64,000 nt of DNA from CALJTV01 sp034435835 (GTDB taxonomy: Bacteria; Chloroflexota; Dehalococcoidia; GIF9; UBA5629): NCBI GenBank assembly GCA_034435835.1, contig DAOTWF010000017.1:62001-126000 (forward strand), read 5' to 3'. Positions 35,224-44,648 of this stretch are shown one piece after another. The translations under genes and the position numbers were made by a program. The notes beneath the pieces are model-generated. The model had not been told where the DNA came from. It searched no databases and saw only the letters and a program-made list of their open reading frames with translations. How positions within the stretch are numbered: position 1 is the stretch's first letter; every line of letters starts with the position of its first letter.

Positions 35224-36015
35224 CTAATATACCTTCCTTCTGGCTGCCCAGACAATTATCCCAGCCGTGATAATCACCATACCCGCTATGGCAGCGTATA
35301 CCACGCCCTGGGCAGGGACCTCAGGAAGGGAAAACCGCTTCAGCAATATTCCCAGCAGTGCCCAGTCAACCACAAGACAGAAGTAGATGTCCTTCCTTGA
35401 CAGGAGCACTGACAGTGCAATCGCAATACCAGCGATGATCATCGCCACCGCCCAGAATTGCTCGCCGAGACCCCATGCATCCCACCCGATATCCACCAGG
35501 AAGGCGGTCACATTGGCGATCGTGGCTATGGTAATCCACCCTAGATACACGCTGAAGGGAAGGTGCACAAAATACTTCTCAGTCTTACTTGCGTCTGATT
35601 TACCGACCTGCAGCCTGAGGTAAATCGCCATCAGTGACCCCAGCAGCACCAGCATTATGACCAGCGATAGAGCCACGATTTCATAATGCCAGGCGAATAT
35701 CCAGCCGATGTTAGCCAGACAGGAGATGAAAAACAGCACCCCGATCCTCTGTATGAAGACATTCCTCCGGAAGTCCCTTCGGACAGAAGGTATTAGCTGA
35801 TATACGACAAAGACAGCAAGCAGCAGGTAGATTATCCCCCAGATTGAAAAGGTCAGCCCCGCGGGCACAAATAGATTGGGGTAGAGGTCGGCTAACTCGC
35901 CGGTGGTCCTGTTGTTTATGGGCAAGGCGTTAGCCAGCCCATTGACGACAATGGTGCCGAGAAACCCCAGCAGGTTAAGTACCGAAAGCACCAGCACCGG
36001 CCGATTTCTATTCAT
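35224..36015 (-). CDS. TspO/MBR-like tryptophan-rich membrane protein
   Basis: A 263-residue integral membrane protein with about seven or eight hydrophobic segments. It resembles the TspO-related extended family: NGLANALPINNRTTGELADL after helix 1, then PAGLTFSIWGIIYLLL, WIFAWHYEIVALS and VYLGWITIATIANV. Classical TspO has five helices and about 160 residues; this is longer, so tetrapyrrole or sterol binding is not assured. Start supported by GAGGGGTATTT. It borders the decayed region to its right. Confidence 0.72.
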   Translation of the reverse strand: MNRNRPVLVLSVLNLLGFLGTIVVNGLANALPINNRTTGELADLYPNLFVPAGLTFSIWGIIYLLLAVFVVYQLIPSVRRDFRRNVFIQRIGVLFFISCLANIGWIFAWHYEIVALSLVIMLVLLGSLMAIYLRLQVGKSDASKTEKYFVHLPFSVYLGWITIATIANVTAFLVDIGWDAWGLGEQFWAVAMIIAGIAIALSVLLSRKDIYFCLVVDWALLGILLKRFSLPEVPAQGVVYAAIAGMVIITAGIIVWAARRKVY

Positions 36016-36359
36016 AAATACCCCTCAGTATATTTAAGACACTGCGGCTCGGGCTTTGTCCTGTTTATCGCAGGGTCTTTGTCGCTATTTTACACCGTCC
36101 CCACCGCAGTAGCAAAAACGGTGCTACAGGTAGTACCTTTTCAACATTGTGAGCAGCTGTCCAGCACAGTCTCCGAGTTCCCGCAGCTCTTCAGGATGTG
36201 AAAACAATCCAGCTTCGCATGTGGAGGTCTGTAAGACCGGCCCCGTTTCCCGATCAGGGCCCTGCAACAACCTGCATTTCTATGTCGCCCCGCGTGTCTG
36301 AACACAATTATCGAGACGACGATGAAGATATGACGCAATAGATAGTAAGTAAATCTAGA
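36016..36359. other. Intergenic stretch without a gene
   Basis: About 340 bp between the start of the TspO-like gene and the recognisable pseudogene. It probably includes the eroded C-terminal part of that gene; I see no intact frame, RNA or repeat. Confidence 0.4.
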
Positions 36360-36859
36360 GCGTCTTGCTCTGAACGTGAAAACAGTTTCTTGAACCAGAT
36401 CTGGGCGACAAAACCTCATTACATCGGGATGTACCCCCGTCGGGGCAACTCGGAGCGAAGGCGTCCCGCAGCTTCTTCTGCTTCCGTAAGTGCACGAGCT
36501 TGTCGGTCTCGCATGCGCAGCTTACCGTCCTCTCCAAGCTCATAACCACAAAAGGCTAGGATCTTGTTCAACTCATTCCGACGCCAGTCAAAGAGCTCAG
36601 GGTTTTTGTGTATTGTACAGGGCTCATTGCCTCTTCGGTAAAAGCACCAACAATGTTATCCGAGCGCTGTTGCACTTGGCACAGCTTCAGAGCTTCAAAA
36701 AGACGACGCCACTTGGTCACCGTAGGCATTGGGTCGAAGGATACCAAGCCGCTTCAAGATGGTGCCTATTTCACTTCCTGTGAGCCCGTGACAGGTATCA
36801 GCAGGGACTTTACAGATACTTGTTATTTGTGCATCGTTAAATTTAGGGATTGCCGGCAT
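36360..36859 (-). pseudogene. Decayed TIGR02391-family gene with several frameshifts
   Basis: Starting at ATG 36859 on the minus strand, pieces in changing frames spell a TIGR02391 (Ymh-like) protein: KFNDAQITSICKVPADTCHG and LTGSEIGTILKRLGI, then TVTKWRRLFEALKLCQ, AFTEEAMSPVQYTK, NPELFDWRRNELNKILAFCG, YELGEDGKLRMRDRQARAL, and GVHPDVMRFCRPDLVQE. At least four shifts are needed, near CGACCCAATGCC, at an AAAAA run, at a GGGGG run and at GAAAC. Beyond about 36360 similarity is lost, so the C-terminal domain is gone. TIGR02391 proteins often sit in mobile or defence-type islands. Confidence 0.75.
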
Positions 36860-37231
36860 CTTGTTCTAATCACAACACGCCGACATCGTATATGCTTTAA
36901 CAGAAGGGCAACGCTCGTTCATCAGCATTGTGCAACATTGTTGATATAATATGACATTAGCACACGAATCGCCGATGCCGTGGTATTTGCCGCACGGAGT
37001 GTCACATTTCATCCCTGTGGAAAGACAGCAAGACGAGGTCAGACATAGTCCTCAGCTCCTGCTAGCTTGGTCAAGCTGAACAGCGAGGACACCCGGGGTG
37101 ATTTTGTCTGGACTCAATCTCAACGTTATTGTAAGCGGGCTGCCTTCGTTAAAAACGCGGTCGAAATCTTAACACCCGTTTCCGATACTGCCCAAATCTT
37201 GCAGCAGCTTATCGTCCTCAGGGAAACCAGC
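36860..37231. other. Intergenic stretch without a recognisable gene
   Basis: About 370 bp upstream of the pseudogene. A short plus frame (37067-37261) encodes 64 residues of no known type and lies partly in the radical SAM gene; I do not accept it. Confidence 0.4.
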
Positions 37232-38164
37232 TTACAGTCCGCGGAGGAACTCGGGGCGTAGCAGCGAGGTGTCCCCGGTGGCGAGCACACGCTCTATCGC
37301 GGCAAGCATCCGCTCCCGATCCTGCGGCAGTGTGCCGCGCACTGCCAGATAGTTGGAGGCGTGCATGGAGCTGAAAAAGCACCTGGTGAAACTGGCATTC
37401 TCTATCATCAACTTGAGTTCCTTCAGCGACTGTAGCGGTGGTACAGGATGGAACCTGCCCTCCTGCCAATTGTGGTAAAGAGGGGTGCCCGGCACCAGCA
37501 TCAGCGCCAGCACGGCGGCATACTCAGGGTCTATAGCGGTAAGGACTTCAGCCGTTCGCAAGGCGTGCTGTTCACTTTTCTCCACACCCCCGAGCCCCAA
37601 GATGACTGTCACCGAAAGGGTTATGCCGGCTTCCTTCGCTTTTCTCCCCGCGTCGATAATCTGCTGACTGTCCACACGCTTGTGTACAGCTTCCAGTACT
37701 TCATCATCACCGCTCTCGATCCCCATGTACAGTATGGAGAGTTTGAGTTCCCTGAGCTGCCTGAGCTCCTCAACGCTCCTCCGCAGGATGTCCTGTGGTG
37801 TGGCATAGCTGCCAACCCTCTCGATGGCAGGCAATTTTCGGTTCAAGTACTGCAACACTTCCTTGAGCTCGGGGAACGGGTAGACCAGGGCATCCCCGTC
37901 CTGCAGGAACACCCTCCTGCCGTCCCATTCACTTGCCACGGCATAGACCACAGCAGGCATGTTAGAAATACGGAGCCCGCTCCGCAGGAACAGGGCTAAG
38001 GCGTCTATCTCCTGCTTCACGCTGTCCACATCGCGGATTTGCAGTTTCGAGCCGTAATAGCCGCAGAAGGTACAGGTATTGTTGGAGCAGCCCGAGGTCA
38101 GGGGTAAGAAATAGCTCCTCCATTCGCTGGGCGGTCTGATTATCTCAGGTCTTCGAAAAGCCAT
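37232..38164 (-). CDS. Radical SAM protein, Elp3/HemN-like
   Basis: A 310-residue protein with CSNNTCTFCGYYG near residue 26, a C-x4-C-x2-C cluster motif with one residue more than the common form, then FLQDGDALVYPFPEL, LYMGIESGDDEVLE and TLSVTVILGLGG as in the Elp3-type TIM barrel. No B12 or TRAM domain. Proteins of this kind are widespread in anaerobes and lack an assigned reaction. It starts 15 bp after the stop of the downstream-strand neighbour, a membrane-anchored protein, so the pair may be co-transcribed. Confidence 0.85.
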   Translation of the reverse strand: MAFRRPEIIRPPSEWRSYFLPLTSGCSNNTCTFCGYYGSKLQIRDVDSVKQEIDALALFLRSGLRISNMPAVVYAVASEWDGRRVFLQDGDALVYPFPELKEVLQYLNRKLPAIERVGSYATPQDILRRSVEELRQLRELKLSILYMGIESGDDEVLEAVHKRVDSQQIIDAGRKAKEAGITLSVTVILGLGGVEKSEQHALRTAEVLTAIDPEYAAVLALMLVPGTPLYHNWQEGRFHPVPPLQSLKELKLMIENASFTRCFFSSMHASNYLAVRGTLPQDRERMLAAIERVLATGDTSLLRPEFLRGL

Positions 38165-38179
38165 GGTCCTTTAATTATT

Positions 38180-38785
38180 CTAGCGACCGCTGAAAATTAT
38201 CTGCCACAAGGAGGCTTTCCTGTAATTGGTGACCGTGCGCTGCTTTTCCACCACAACAGGCTTCCCGCAGTAGCCGCTAATAACGGCTGACACTTCCCCG
38301 GGATCAGTCCACTTTAGCCTTAAGCTCAGGCGCATGTTTCCTCCCCAGAAAACACCCTCTCTAAGCAACACCCTGTATTCGCCCAATGGCAGCGGAATAT
38401 CCACCTCCCCCTCCGTGCCGAGCTGTTCATAAACTATTCTGCCGGTAGCGGTGTAAAGATACAACCCACCCGGGGCGGGGAGCTTGAAGCTACCGACCAG
38501 CCTGGCACCGGTGCTGGTGACAGAAAATGGCACGGTGAGACCCCCGGGCGTGGAGTAGACTCCACCTTCGTAGACCACCTCCTCCCGTTCCATCACGCCG
38601 ATGGGAGTCTTTGCCCCGGCTAACTCACAGGGCTCCCACACGACCTCGATGTCCTGATAATTCTCCAGCACCTGATAGGGCACCGTCTTCCAGGGAACAG
38701 CAAAGAGGATGCATACTACGGCAACTGCCCCAGCAGTTGCCGCCACAATAAGGATGGTTTTCTTACTCCAAACTATTCCTCGCAT
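38180..38785 (-). CDS. Hypothetical membrane-anchored protein
   Basis: A 201-residue protein with one N-terminal membrane helix (TILIVAATAGAVAVVCILFAV) and an extracytoplasmic domain predicted mostly beta: TVPFSVTSTGARLVGSFK, GGLYLYTATGRIVYEQL, LPLGEYRVLLREGVFWGGN. The glycine/tyrosine-rich beta pattern resembles a small jelly-roll or carbohydrate-binding fold, but I recognise no family. It is directly upstream (15 bp) of the radical SAM gene on the minus strand. Confidence 0.62.
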   Translation of the reverse strand: MRGIVWSKKTILIVAATAGAVAVVCILFAVPWKTVPYQVLENYQDIEVVWEPCELAGAKTPIGVMEREEVVYEGGVYSTPGGLTVPFSVTSTGARLVGSFKLPAPGGLYLYTATGRIVYEQLGTEGEVDIPLPLGEYRVLLREGVFWGGNMRLSLRLKWTDPGEVSAVISGYCGKPVVVEKQRTVTNYRKASLWQIIFSGR

Positions 38786-38845
38786 GTCTAGACAACGGCA
38801 CAGTCAGATTGTACAGTGCAACAAATCACCGGGCAACATCAAGAA

Positions 38846-39742
38846 TCAGGCTGGCTTTCCAGCCTTTGTCAGCCTCAATAAGCCAAAGAGCCAAGGGGCT
38901 CCCAGAGTGATCCACAAGCCCATAAGAGCATAGCGCAGGAAACGGAAAACGAGGTACAGCCCCGAGCTTTCGCCGGGGAATAACGCTTTGAGCCCGAGAT
39001 ACAAAGCCAGCACGACCACCATGCCGACGAGGAAACGGGTAAGCCGCTGCCACCACCCCCCGATAGCCTCGAAGCGGACATAGCGGTCCGCCAGAACAAA
39101 ACCCAGACTCGCCCCGGTCAGAGGCGCGAGCGTGGTCACGGTATTTTTGGTGGGATAGACCAAGACCAGCACAAGGGGCACTGCCAGCACCAGCAATATC
39201 TGCCACCACAGGTTTAACCGGGACACCCACTTTTCCACCGGCGGCTGCACCGCCAGATAGACAGCCAGCAAGATGCCACCTATCGCCCAGCCAGCGAGGA
39301 CGTCTGTGGGGAAGTGTACGCCCAGATAAACGCGGGAGAAGCCGATGAGCACTATCAGCGCTATGGCCAGCGCCAGGAGCCATGTCGTTCTCCAGCGGGC
39401 AGCGAGAGCACCCCACACAACGATTGCTGACTGGGCATGACCACTGGGAAGCCCGTAGCCCTCAGCTTCGGCGAGCTTGACACCGGGCTCGAGGACAAAT
39501 GGGCGTGGATGCTGGATGAGGTCCTTCAGGACGACATTGATATAGCTTGCCATAAGAAAGAAGGCAGCAAGGCGCACACCAAACCTGAAATCCAGACACC
39601 ATACCAGCACCGGGATGAGTATCAGGTAAAACTGTTCATCCCCCAGGAAGGTGATGGTGCGGAAGAAGCTGTCCAGCATTAGTCCATTGACCTGCTGGAT
39701 GGCGGTAATTATGCTTATTCCCCATTGCCAGACTGCTTCCAT
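38846..39742 (-). CDS. PAP2-family membrane phosphatase
   Basis: A 298-residue polytopic protein with all three PAP2 motifs: KDLIQHPRP near residue 68, GLPSGHAQSA near residue 95, and SRVYLGVHFPTDVLAG near residue 135. This type removes phosphate from lipid phosphates, such as undecaprenyl diphosphate or phosphatidate, on the outer face of the membrane. The C-terminal third adds four extra helices, longer than minimal PAP2 proteins. It starts with an AGGAGG site 8 bp after the truB stop, so it may be transcribed from the translation operon. Confidence 0.9.
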   Translation of the reverse strand: MEAVWQWGISIITAIQQVNGLMLDSFFRTITFLGDEQFYLILIPVLVWCLDFRFGVRLAAFFLMASYINVVLKDLIQHPRPFVLEPGVKLAEAEGYGLPSGHAQSAIVVWGALAARWRTTWLLALAIALIVLIGFSRVYLGVHFPTDVLAGWAIGGILLAVYLAVQPPVEKWVSRLNLWWQILLVLAVPLVLVLVYPTKNTVTTLAPLTGASLGFVLADRYVRFEAIGGWWQRLTRFLVGMVVVLALYLGLKALFPGESSGLYLVFRFLRYALMGLWITLGAPWLFGLLRLTKAGKPA

Positions 39743-39749
39743 AGTCCTC

Positions 39750-40664
39750 CTAGAAGTCCACTGATTCCTCCGGTGGAGAAAACACCTTGAAAGGATGCCA
39801 GTGCCCCTTGTCTGTCACAAACCGGAGCACCGCTACCAGATGACCGTCGCTGCTGTAGGCACGACAGTATTTGTCGTCCACCACCGCGTCAGCAGGCAGC
39901 ACAAACGGGCTACCACGTCTCACCGCAAGTTCGCTCTGCCCACTGAGTATCACCGCCTTCCAGTCCAGGAGCGGAGCGTCGATGGGGTGGAGGAACTCCC
40001 TCCAAGTACCTTCCTTGCAGGCGGACTCGAACTGCGGCAATGTCAGGGCATCTTCAATAGAAAAATGACCGCAGCGCAGCCGGGTGAGGTTATTGAGATA
40101 CGCACCGCAGCCCAGGCGCTGTCCCAGGTCATGAGCCAGTGAGCGGATATAGGTGCCTTTGCCGCATGCCACCTCTATAGTGACCAGCGGGGGCTCATAT
40201 TTGACGAGCCTGATACTGTAGATGGTCACTCGCCTGGGCTTGGGGCTCACCCTCAAACCCTCTCGGGCAAGCTGGTAGTATGGCTTGCCGTCCTTTTTCA
40301 GCGCACTGAATGCCGGCGGGGTCTGCTCTATGGTGCCACATAAAGTCGTCAATGCTCCCTTCAGGTCGTCCGCGGAGATGCAAACTGGGTCACCTTTGTA
40401 GACCACCTTGCCCTCGCGGTCGAAGGTATCTGTGGCTTCCCCCAGCTTTATCTCCGCAAGATATGTCTTGCTTTCCGCGGCGATGAACTCTGCTACTCTG
40501 GTCGCCTGACCGAAGCAGACCGGCAGCACACCGGTGGCGATGGGGTCGAGGGTACCGGCATGTCCCAGGCGTCTTTCACCGGTAAGGCGTTTCAGCCGGG
40601 CGACGACACCGAATGATGTCCACCCCTCAGGCTTATTGATATTGAGGATGCCGTCAGTCCCCAC
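39750..40664 (-). CDS. truB: tRNA pseudouridine-55 synthase TruB
   Basis: I use the GTG at 40664, giving 304 residues beginning GTDGILNINKPEGWTS, the expected N-terminus; the longer frame from 40739 adds a non-homologous extension that lies wholly inside rbfA. The catalytic Asp is in GHAGTLDPIATGVL. Later blocks: KLGEATDTFDREG, QTPPAFSALKKDG, VACGKGTYIRSLAHDLG. The C-terminal PUA-like domain is present. The gene overlaps rbfA by 11 bp. TruB makes pseudouridine in the T-loop of most tRNAs. Confidence 0.92.
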   Translation of the reverse strand: MGTDGILNINKPEGWTSFGVVARLKRLTGERRLGHAGTLDPIATGVLPVCFGQATRVAEFIAAESKTYLAEIKLGEATDTFDREGKVVYKGDPVCISADDLKGALTTLCGTIEQTPPAFSALKKDGKPYYQLAREGLRVSPKPRRVTIYSIRLVKYEPPLVTIEVACGKGTYIRSLAHDLGQRLGCGAYLNNLTRLRCGHFSIEDALTLPQFESACKEGTWREFLHPIDAPLLDWKAVILSGQSELAVRRGSPFVLPADAVVDDKYCRAYSSDGHLVAVLRFVTDKGHWHPFKVFSPPEESVDF

Positions 40665-41022
40665 CTTCCTCCCCGGTCTTATCGGATGCCAGCTCGTCGA
40701 TAAGCTTGAGCACCTTGGCACCCTTCTCGATAGATTCATCGAGGTGGAAGCTGAGTTCTGGTATATGCTTCAGCCTGAGCCGGCTGGCTAGCTGACGGCG
40801 CAAGAAGCCGGAGGCAGCGGCAAACCCCTGCAGCACCTCCCCCTTGCTGACCTCCTCTCCGAAAATACTGACATATACTCTGGTATGGGTCAGATCCACA
40901 GAGGTGAACACCCTGGTTATAGAGATGAAGCTTCTCAGCCTAGGATCGTTGACCTGCTCACGGAGGAGTTCACTGATCTCCTGTCTGATAAGGCTGCTAA
41001 TACGGTCAGTCCTTCTGGTCAT
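40654..41022 (-). CDS. rbfA: Ribosome-binding factor A
   Basis: A 122-residue KH-like protein beginning MTRRTDRISSLIRQEISELL, with DPRLRSFISITRVFTSVDLT and LRLKHIPELSFHLDESIEKG, the standard RbfA blocks. It binds the 16S rRNA 5' helix for late 30S maturation. AGGAGGTGAC precedes the ATG. It lies between infB and truB in the usual order. Confidence 0.93.
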   Translation of the reverse strand: MTRRTDRISSLIRQEISELLREQVNDPRLRSFISITRVFTSVDLTHTRVYVSIFGEEVSKGEVLQGFAAASGFLRRQLASRLRLKHIPELSFHLDESIEKGAKVLKLIDELASDKTGEEGGD

Positions 41023-41083
41023 GTCACCTCCTCAGGTCTGTGGACCGGAGGCAGAGCTTTTAGCTCGGGAGAGAACCTGCTTC

Positions 41084-42907
41084 TCAGGTTACGACTGTCC
41101 TGCCAAGGACCTGGATAACATCACCGACCTGAAAGTCGGAGAAGCCTTCCACACCAACGCCACACTCGAAGCCAGCGGCTACCTCCTTAACGTCCTCCTT
41201 GAACCTTCTCAGGCTGATTATCTTAGACTCACAGACGACCCGTCCTTTGCGGACCACCCGCGCCAGGGCGTCCCGCCTCACTCTGCCCTCTTTCACCATT
41301 ACGCCCGCTACTTTACCCTTCTTCGCCGTATCGAAGACTGCCAGCACCTCCGCCTGCCCCTCTAGAACTTCAACATAGGTGGGCTCGAGCATGCCCTTGA
41401 GAGCTCGGGAGACATCGTCCACCAGCTCATAGATTACATTGTAATAGCGTATGCTCACACCTTCGAGTTCAGCCAGCTTCTGCGCACCGGGCTCGGTGCG
41501 GGTATTGAAGCCGATGATTATCGCCTTTGAGGCGACGGCAAGGAGGACGTCGCTTTCGGAAACGGTTCCGCTGGCGCTGTGGATCACCCGCACCCTCACC
41601 TTCTCATCGCTGAGCCTTTCCAGGGAGTCCTTTATGGGCTCGATGCTGCCCTGGACATCGGTCTTGAGAATGATGTTAAGCTCTTTGGTCTTGCCGGCGC
41701 CGATCTGGGCTGAGATACCGGTCAGGCTGACAGCCCGGGCACGAACTGCTTCTCGCTCCGCCTGCCGCTTCTCCAGAATCTGCCGCGCCTCGCGCTCGCT
41801 GTCCACCACCTTGAAGCTGTCACCAGCTTGAGGCACACCGTTAAGCCCCAGTATCTCCACCGGTGTTGCCGGCTCAGCCTTCTTAAGGTGCTTGCCCAGG
41901 TCGCTGGACATGGCTTTTACCTTGCCCCAGGTATCGCCGGCAACCATGATATCCCCGAACTTCAGAACCCCCTTCTGTACCAGCAATGTCGCCACCGATC
42001 CCCTAGACTTATCCAGCTTGGCTTCTATCACCACGCCCTCGGCAGGGCAATCGGTCTCAGCCTTGAGCTCCATTATTTCGGCAAGGACCAGAATGTTTTC
42101 CAGGAGGTCATTTATGCCCTGCTTTTTCTTGGCTGATACGGGCACACAGATGACGTCACCACCCCACTCCTCGATCACCAGCCCCAGATCTGCGAGCTGC
42201 TGTTTCACCCTCTCCGGGTTGGCTTCGGGCTTATCGATCTTGTTAATAGCCACCACTATAGGCACATCTGCTGCCCGGGCATGGTCTATCGCTTCAATTG
42301 TCTGCGGCATCACGCCGTCATCGGCAGCCACCACAAGCACGGCGATATCGGTGACCTGGGCACCGCGCGCCCTCATGGCAGTAAAAGCCTCATGCCCCGG
42401 CGTGTCCAGGAAGGTTATCTTTTTCGAGCCCACCTCCACTTGGTAAGCGCCGATATGCTGGGTAATGGCGCCCGCCTCGGTGGCGGTGACGTTACTCTGG
42501 CGGATGGCGTCAAGGAGGCTGGTCTTGCCGTGGTCGACATGCCCCATTATGGTGACCACCGGCGGTCGGAGCGAAAGCTTGCCCGCCCCGGTGGGCGTGG
42601 GACGTTTCACCGCCATCCTGGTCACTTGTTTTCTGGCTTCGCGCCCGTAGACCGCTGCCACCAAAGCGGCGGTCTCAAAGTCCAGAACTCGGTTTATGTT
42701 CGCCATGATGCCGTTCCGCATCAACTGCTTGATGACCTCAATGGAGCTGACCTGCAACAGTTCAGCTAACTGCCTTACGGTTAGGGATGGCGGCAGCACA
42801 ATCTGGGGCTTTGACTCTACAGTAGTTTTAGCGCCGGCGCTATTTTTTGCCTCGCCCGCCTTTACGCTGCTCGCCGCAGCTGGTTGTTTCTTCTCCCCCG
42901 TGGTCAC
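41084..42907 (-). CDS. infB: Translation initiation factor IF-2
   Basis: A 607-residue IF-2 with a short N-terminus (one IF2_N domain near residues 40-95: LTVRQLAELLQVSSIEVIKQ), the G domain with GHVDHGKTSLLDAI, DTPGHEAF and NKIDKP, and the C-terminal domains C1-C2 ending DFQVGDVIQVLGRTVV. The start is GTG and overlaps the ylxR stop (GTGA). The compact N-terminus is usual in Dehalococcoidia. It positions initiator tRNA on the 30S subunit using GTP. Confidence 0.95.
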   Translation of the reverse strand: MTTGEKKQPAAASSVKAGEAKNSAGAKTTVESKPQIVLPPSLTVRQLAELLQVSSIEVIKQLMRNGIMANINRVLDFETAALVAAVYGREARKQVTRMAVKRPTPTGAGKLSLRPPVVTIMGHVDHGKTSLLDAIRQSNVTATEAGAITQHIGAYQVEVGSKKITFLDTPGHEAFTAMRARGAQVTDIAVLVVAADDGVMPQTIEAIDHARAADVPIVVAINKIDKPEANPERVKQQLADLGLVIEEWGGDVICVPVSAKKKQGINDLLENILVLAEIMELKAETDCPAEGVVIEAKLDKSRGSVATLLVQKGVLKFGDIMVAGDTWGKVKAMSSDLGKHLKKAEPATPVEILGLNGVPQAGDSFKVVDSEREARQILEKRQAEREAVRARAVSLTGISAQIGAGKTKELNIILKTDVQGSIEPIKDSLERLSDEKVRVRVIHSASGTVSESDVLLAVASKAIIIGFNTRTEPGAQKLAELEGVSIRYYNVIYELVDDVSRALKGMLEPTYVEVLEGQAEVLAVFDTAKKGKVAGVMVKEGRVRRDALARVVRKGRVVCESKIISLRRFKEDVKEVAAGFECGVGVEGFSDFQVGDVIQVLGRTVVT

Positions 42908-43218
42908 CCTTCAGTATCCCCCCTGGACGGCAGATTTCTGCCATATTCTACCAGCATCTGGCGATTTTCCAAAGTCAGGTTGGTGCGCAATGCATGTTCC
43001 AGGCGGTTACCCTTCAGCCCCGTCTCCCAGCACTCACGGTAGGGACAGAGATAAGCACCCCGCCCCGTCAGCTTTCCCCTGGGATCGATCAGCACCTCCC
43101 CTCGATGGTTTACCAGACGGACCATTTTCCTTTTGGCTTTCGTCTCCCGACAGGCTATGCAGGTACGCTGCGGGACGTGTTTACGCCGGATGGTCTGTGG
43201 TCTGGCCTCACTCTTCAA
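42904..43218 (-). CDS. ylxR: YlxR/RnpM family RNA-binding protein
   Basis: A 104-residue protein with the YlxR signature RTCIACRETKAKRKMVRLV, then GKLTGRGAYLCPYRECW. The family lies between nusA and infB in many bacteria; the Bacillus member (RnpM) binds and modulates RNase P. It overlaps nusA by 11 bp and infB by 4 bp, consistent with a coupled operon. Confidence 0.92.
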   Translation of the reverse strand: MKSEARPQTIRRKHVPQRTCIACRETKAKRKMVRLVNHRGEVLIDPRGKLTGRGAYLCPYRECWETGLKGNRLEHALRTNLTLENRQMLVEYGRNLPSRGDTEG

Positions 43219-44614
43219 GTTCGTCCTCGTCCATGTAAGCGGGCTTGGGGCGTACTTTCCTGGCTTTGCCCTTGGTCAGGTCAGACTCTTTCTTGCTCTT
43301 CTTCTTCGCCTTCTCCTGCCTTGCCGGCAATATGTCCTCGGCAAAGCGTATCTGAGGTATCTCCGTAGTTCTTGTCGTCGTCGCCCCTGAAGCCAGCACA
43401 AGCTCGTAGTCCGTTGCCGGTGCCACTGCTTCCTCCACAGCCTCTTCTTCCACAGCTTCAGCCACTTCAGCGGTCCCTGCTGCCGCAGTTACAACTTCAG
43501 GTGCCGGTATCTCCTCAGGCAGCACCGCTACCTCAGCCTTTGCCAGGGCACTGGCAACAGCCACCTTCTCCTTTTCCGCTTCAATGGCTGAAGCGCTTTT
43601 AATGTCTATCCGCCACCCAGTGAGCCTGGCTGCCAGCCTGGCATTTTGTCCTTCCCTGCCGATAGCCAGTGAAAGCTGCCTGTCGGGCACAACCACCACG
43701 GCAGTGTTCTCCGCCTCGTTGAGCTGGACATCCAGCACCTGCGCCGGGCTCAGCGCATGAGCGATGAACACCGCCGGGTCATCCGACCATTCGATAACAT
43801 CTATTTTCTCCCCGTTCAGTTCATTCACAATGCTCTGTATCCTGATACCCCGCAACCCCACACAGGAGCCTACGGGGTCAACGCCCGGCTGACGGGTAGC
43901 TACGGCGACCTTACTCCTCGACCCAGCTTCACGGGCGATCGCCTTTATCTCAATGACACCGCTCGCGATCTCCGGTATCTCCAGCTCCAGCAGCCGGCGC
44001 AGCAAATTGCGGTGCGAGCGTGACACCACTATCTGAGGACCCCGCGTCGTCTTGGTCACCTCAATGACATAGAGCTTCAGCCTGCGCCCGGTGCGGTAGC
44101 GCTCGCTGGGCACCTGCTCGCTGGCAGGGAGCACAGCTTCAGCCCTGCCCAGATCCACGAAGACTTGTTCCGGGGTGATGCGCACCACCGTGCCGCTCAC
44201 TACATTGTCTTCCTTGCCGGTAAACTCCTCGTAGATGGCACGATGCTCAGCCTCGTGCAGGCGCTGCAATATCACCTGTCTGGCTGTCTGGGCAGCGATG
44301 CGGCCGGCATTGGGCGGAGTGCATTCGATGCTGATAACCTCGCCCACCTGCGCCGATTTGTTGATTTTCCGCGCCTCCGCCAGGGATATCTCACGGGCTG
44401 AATCGTGGGGGTCCTCAACCACCGTCTTCTTGACGAAAATCTTCACCTCGCCAGTGTTGGGGTTGATCTTGGCTGCTATGTCCTGACCGGCGGTGAAGGC
44501 GTCTTTCTTATACGCAGACACCAGTGCTGACTCGATTGCTGCCAGCACCGCTTCCTTGGGCAGATGTTTCTCCGCTGCTAACTGGGTCAGCGCAATCATG
44601 AACTCCGTCTTCAT
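43208..44614 (-). CDS. nusA: Transcription termination/antitermination factor NusA
   Basis: A 468-residue protein. The N-terminal RNA-polymerase binding domain (residues 1-130) is followed by S1 (VVSGTVVRITPEQVFVDLG), KH1 and KH2 (DPVGSCVGLRGIRIQSIV; LAIGREGQNARLAARLTGW). The C-terminus has an unusual Glu/Ala/Val-rich acidic tail, ending in a Lys-rich and then acidic segment (KAKKKSKKESDL). rimP, which usually precedes nusA, is not found upstream; uppS is there instead. A promoter and hairpin lie in the leader. Confidence 0.93.
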   Translation of the reverse strand: MKTEFMIALTQLAAEKHLPKEAVLAAIESALVSAYKKDAFTAGQDIAAKINPNTGEVKIFVKKTVVEDPHDSAREISLAEARKINKSAQVGEVISIECTPPNAGRIAAQTARQVILQRLHEAEHRAIYEEFTGKEDNVVSGTVVRITPEQVFVDLGRAEAVLPASEQVPSERYRTGRRLKLYVIEVTKTTRGPQIVVSRSHRNLLRRLLELEIPEIASGVIEIKAIAREAGSRSKVAVATRQPGVDPVGSCVGLRGIRIQSIVNELNGEKIDVIEWSDDPAVFIAHALSPAQVLDVQLNEAENTAVVVVPDRQLSLAIGREGQNARLAARLTGWRIDIKSASAIEAEKEKVAVASALAKAEVAVLPEEIPAPEVVTAAAGTAEVAEAVEEEAVEEAVAPATDYELVLASGATTTRTTEIPQIRFAEDILPARQEKAKKKSKKESDLTKGKARKVRPKPAYMDEDELEE

Positions 44615-44648
44615 AATTCAACACCACCCCTGTAACTTTCTACCAACA

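Noticed and set aside
36490..36949. Plus-strand frames of about 100 residues in the 36.5-36.9 kb region
   Set aside because: They are the reverse of the decayed TIGR02391-like gene, whose minus-strand pieces match a known family.
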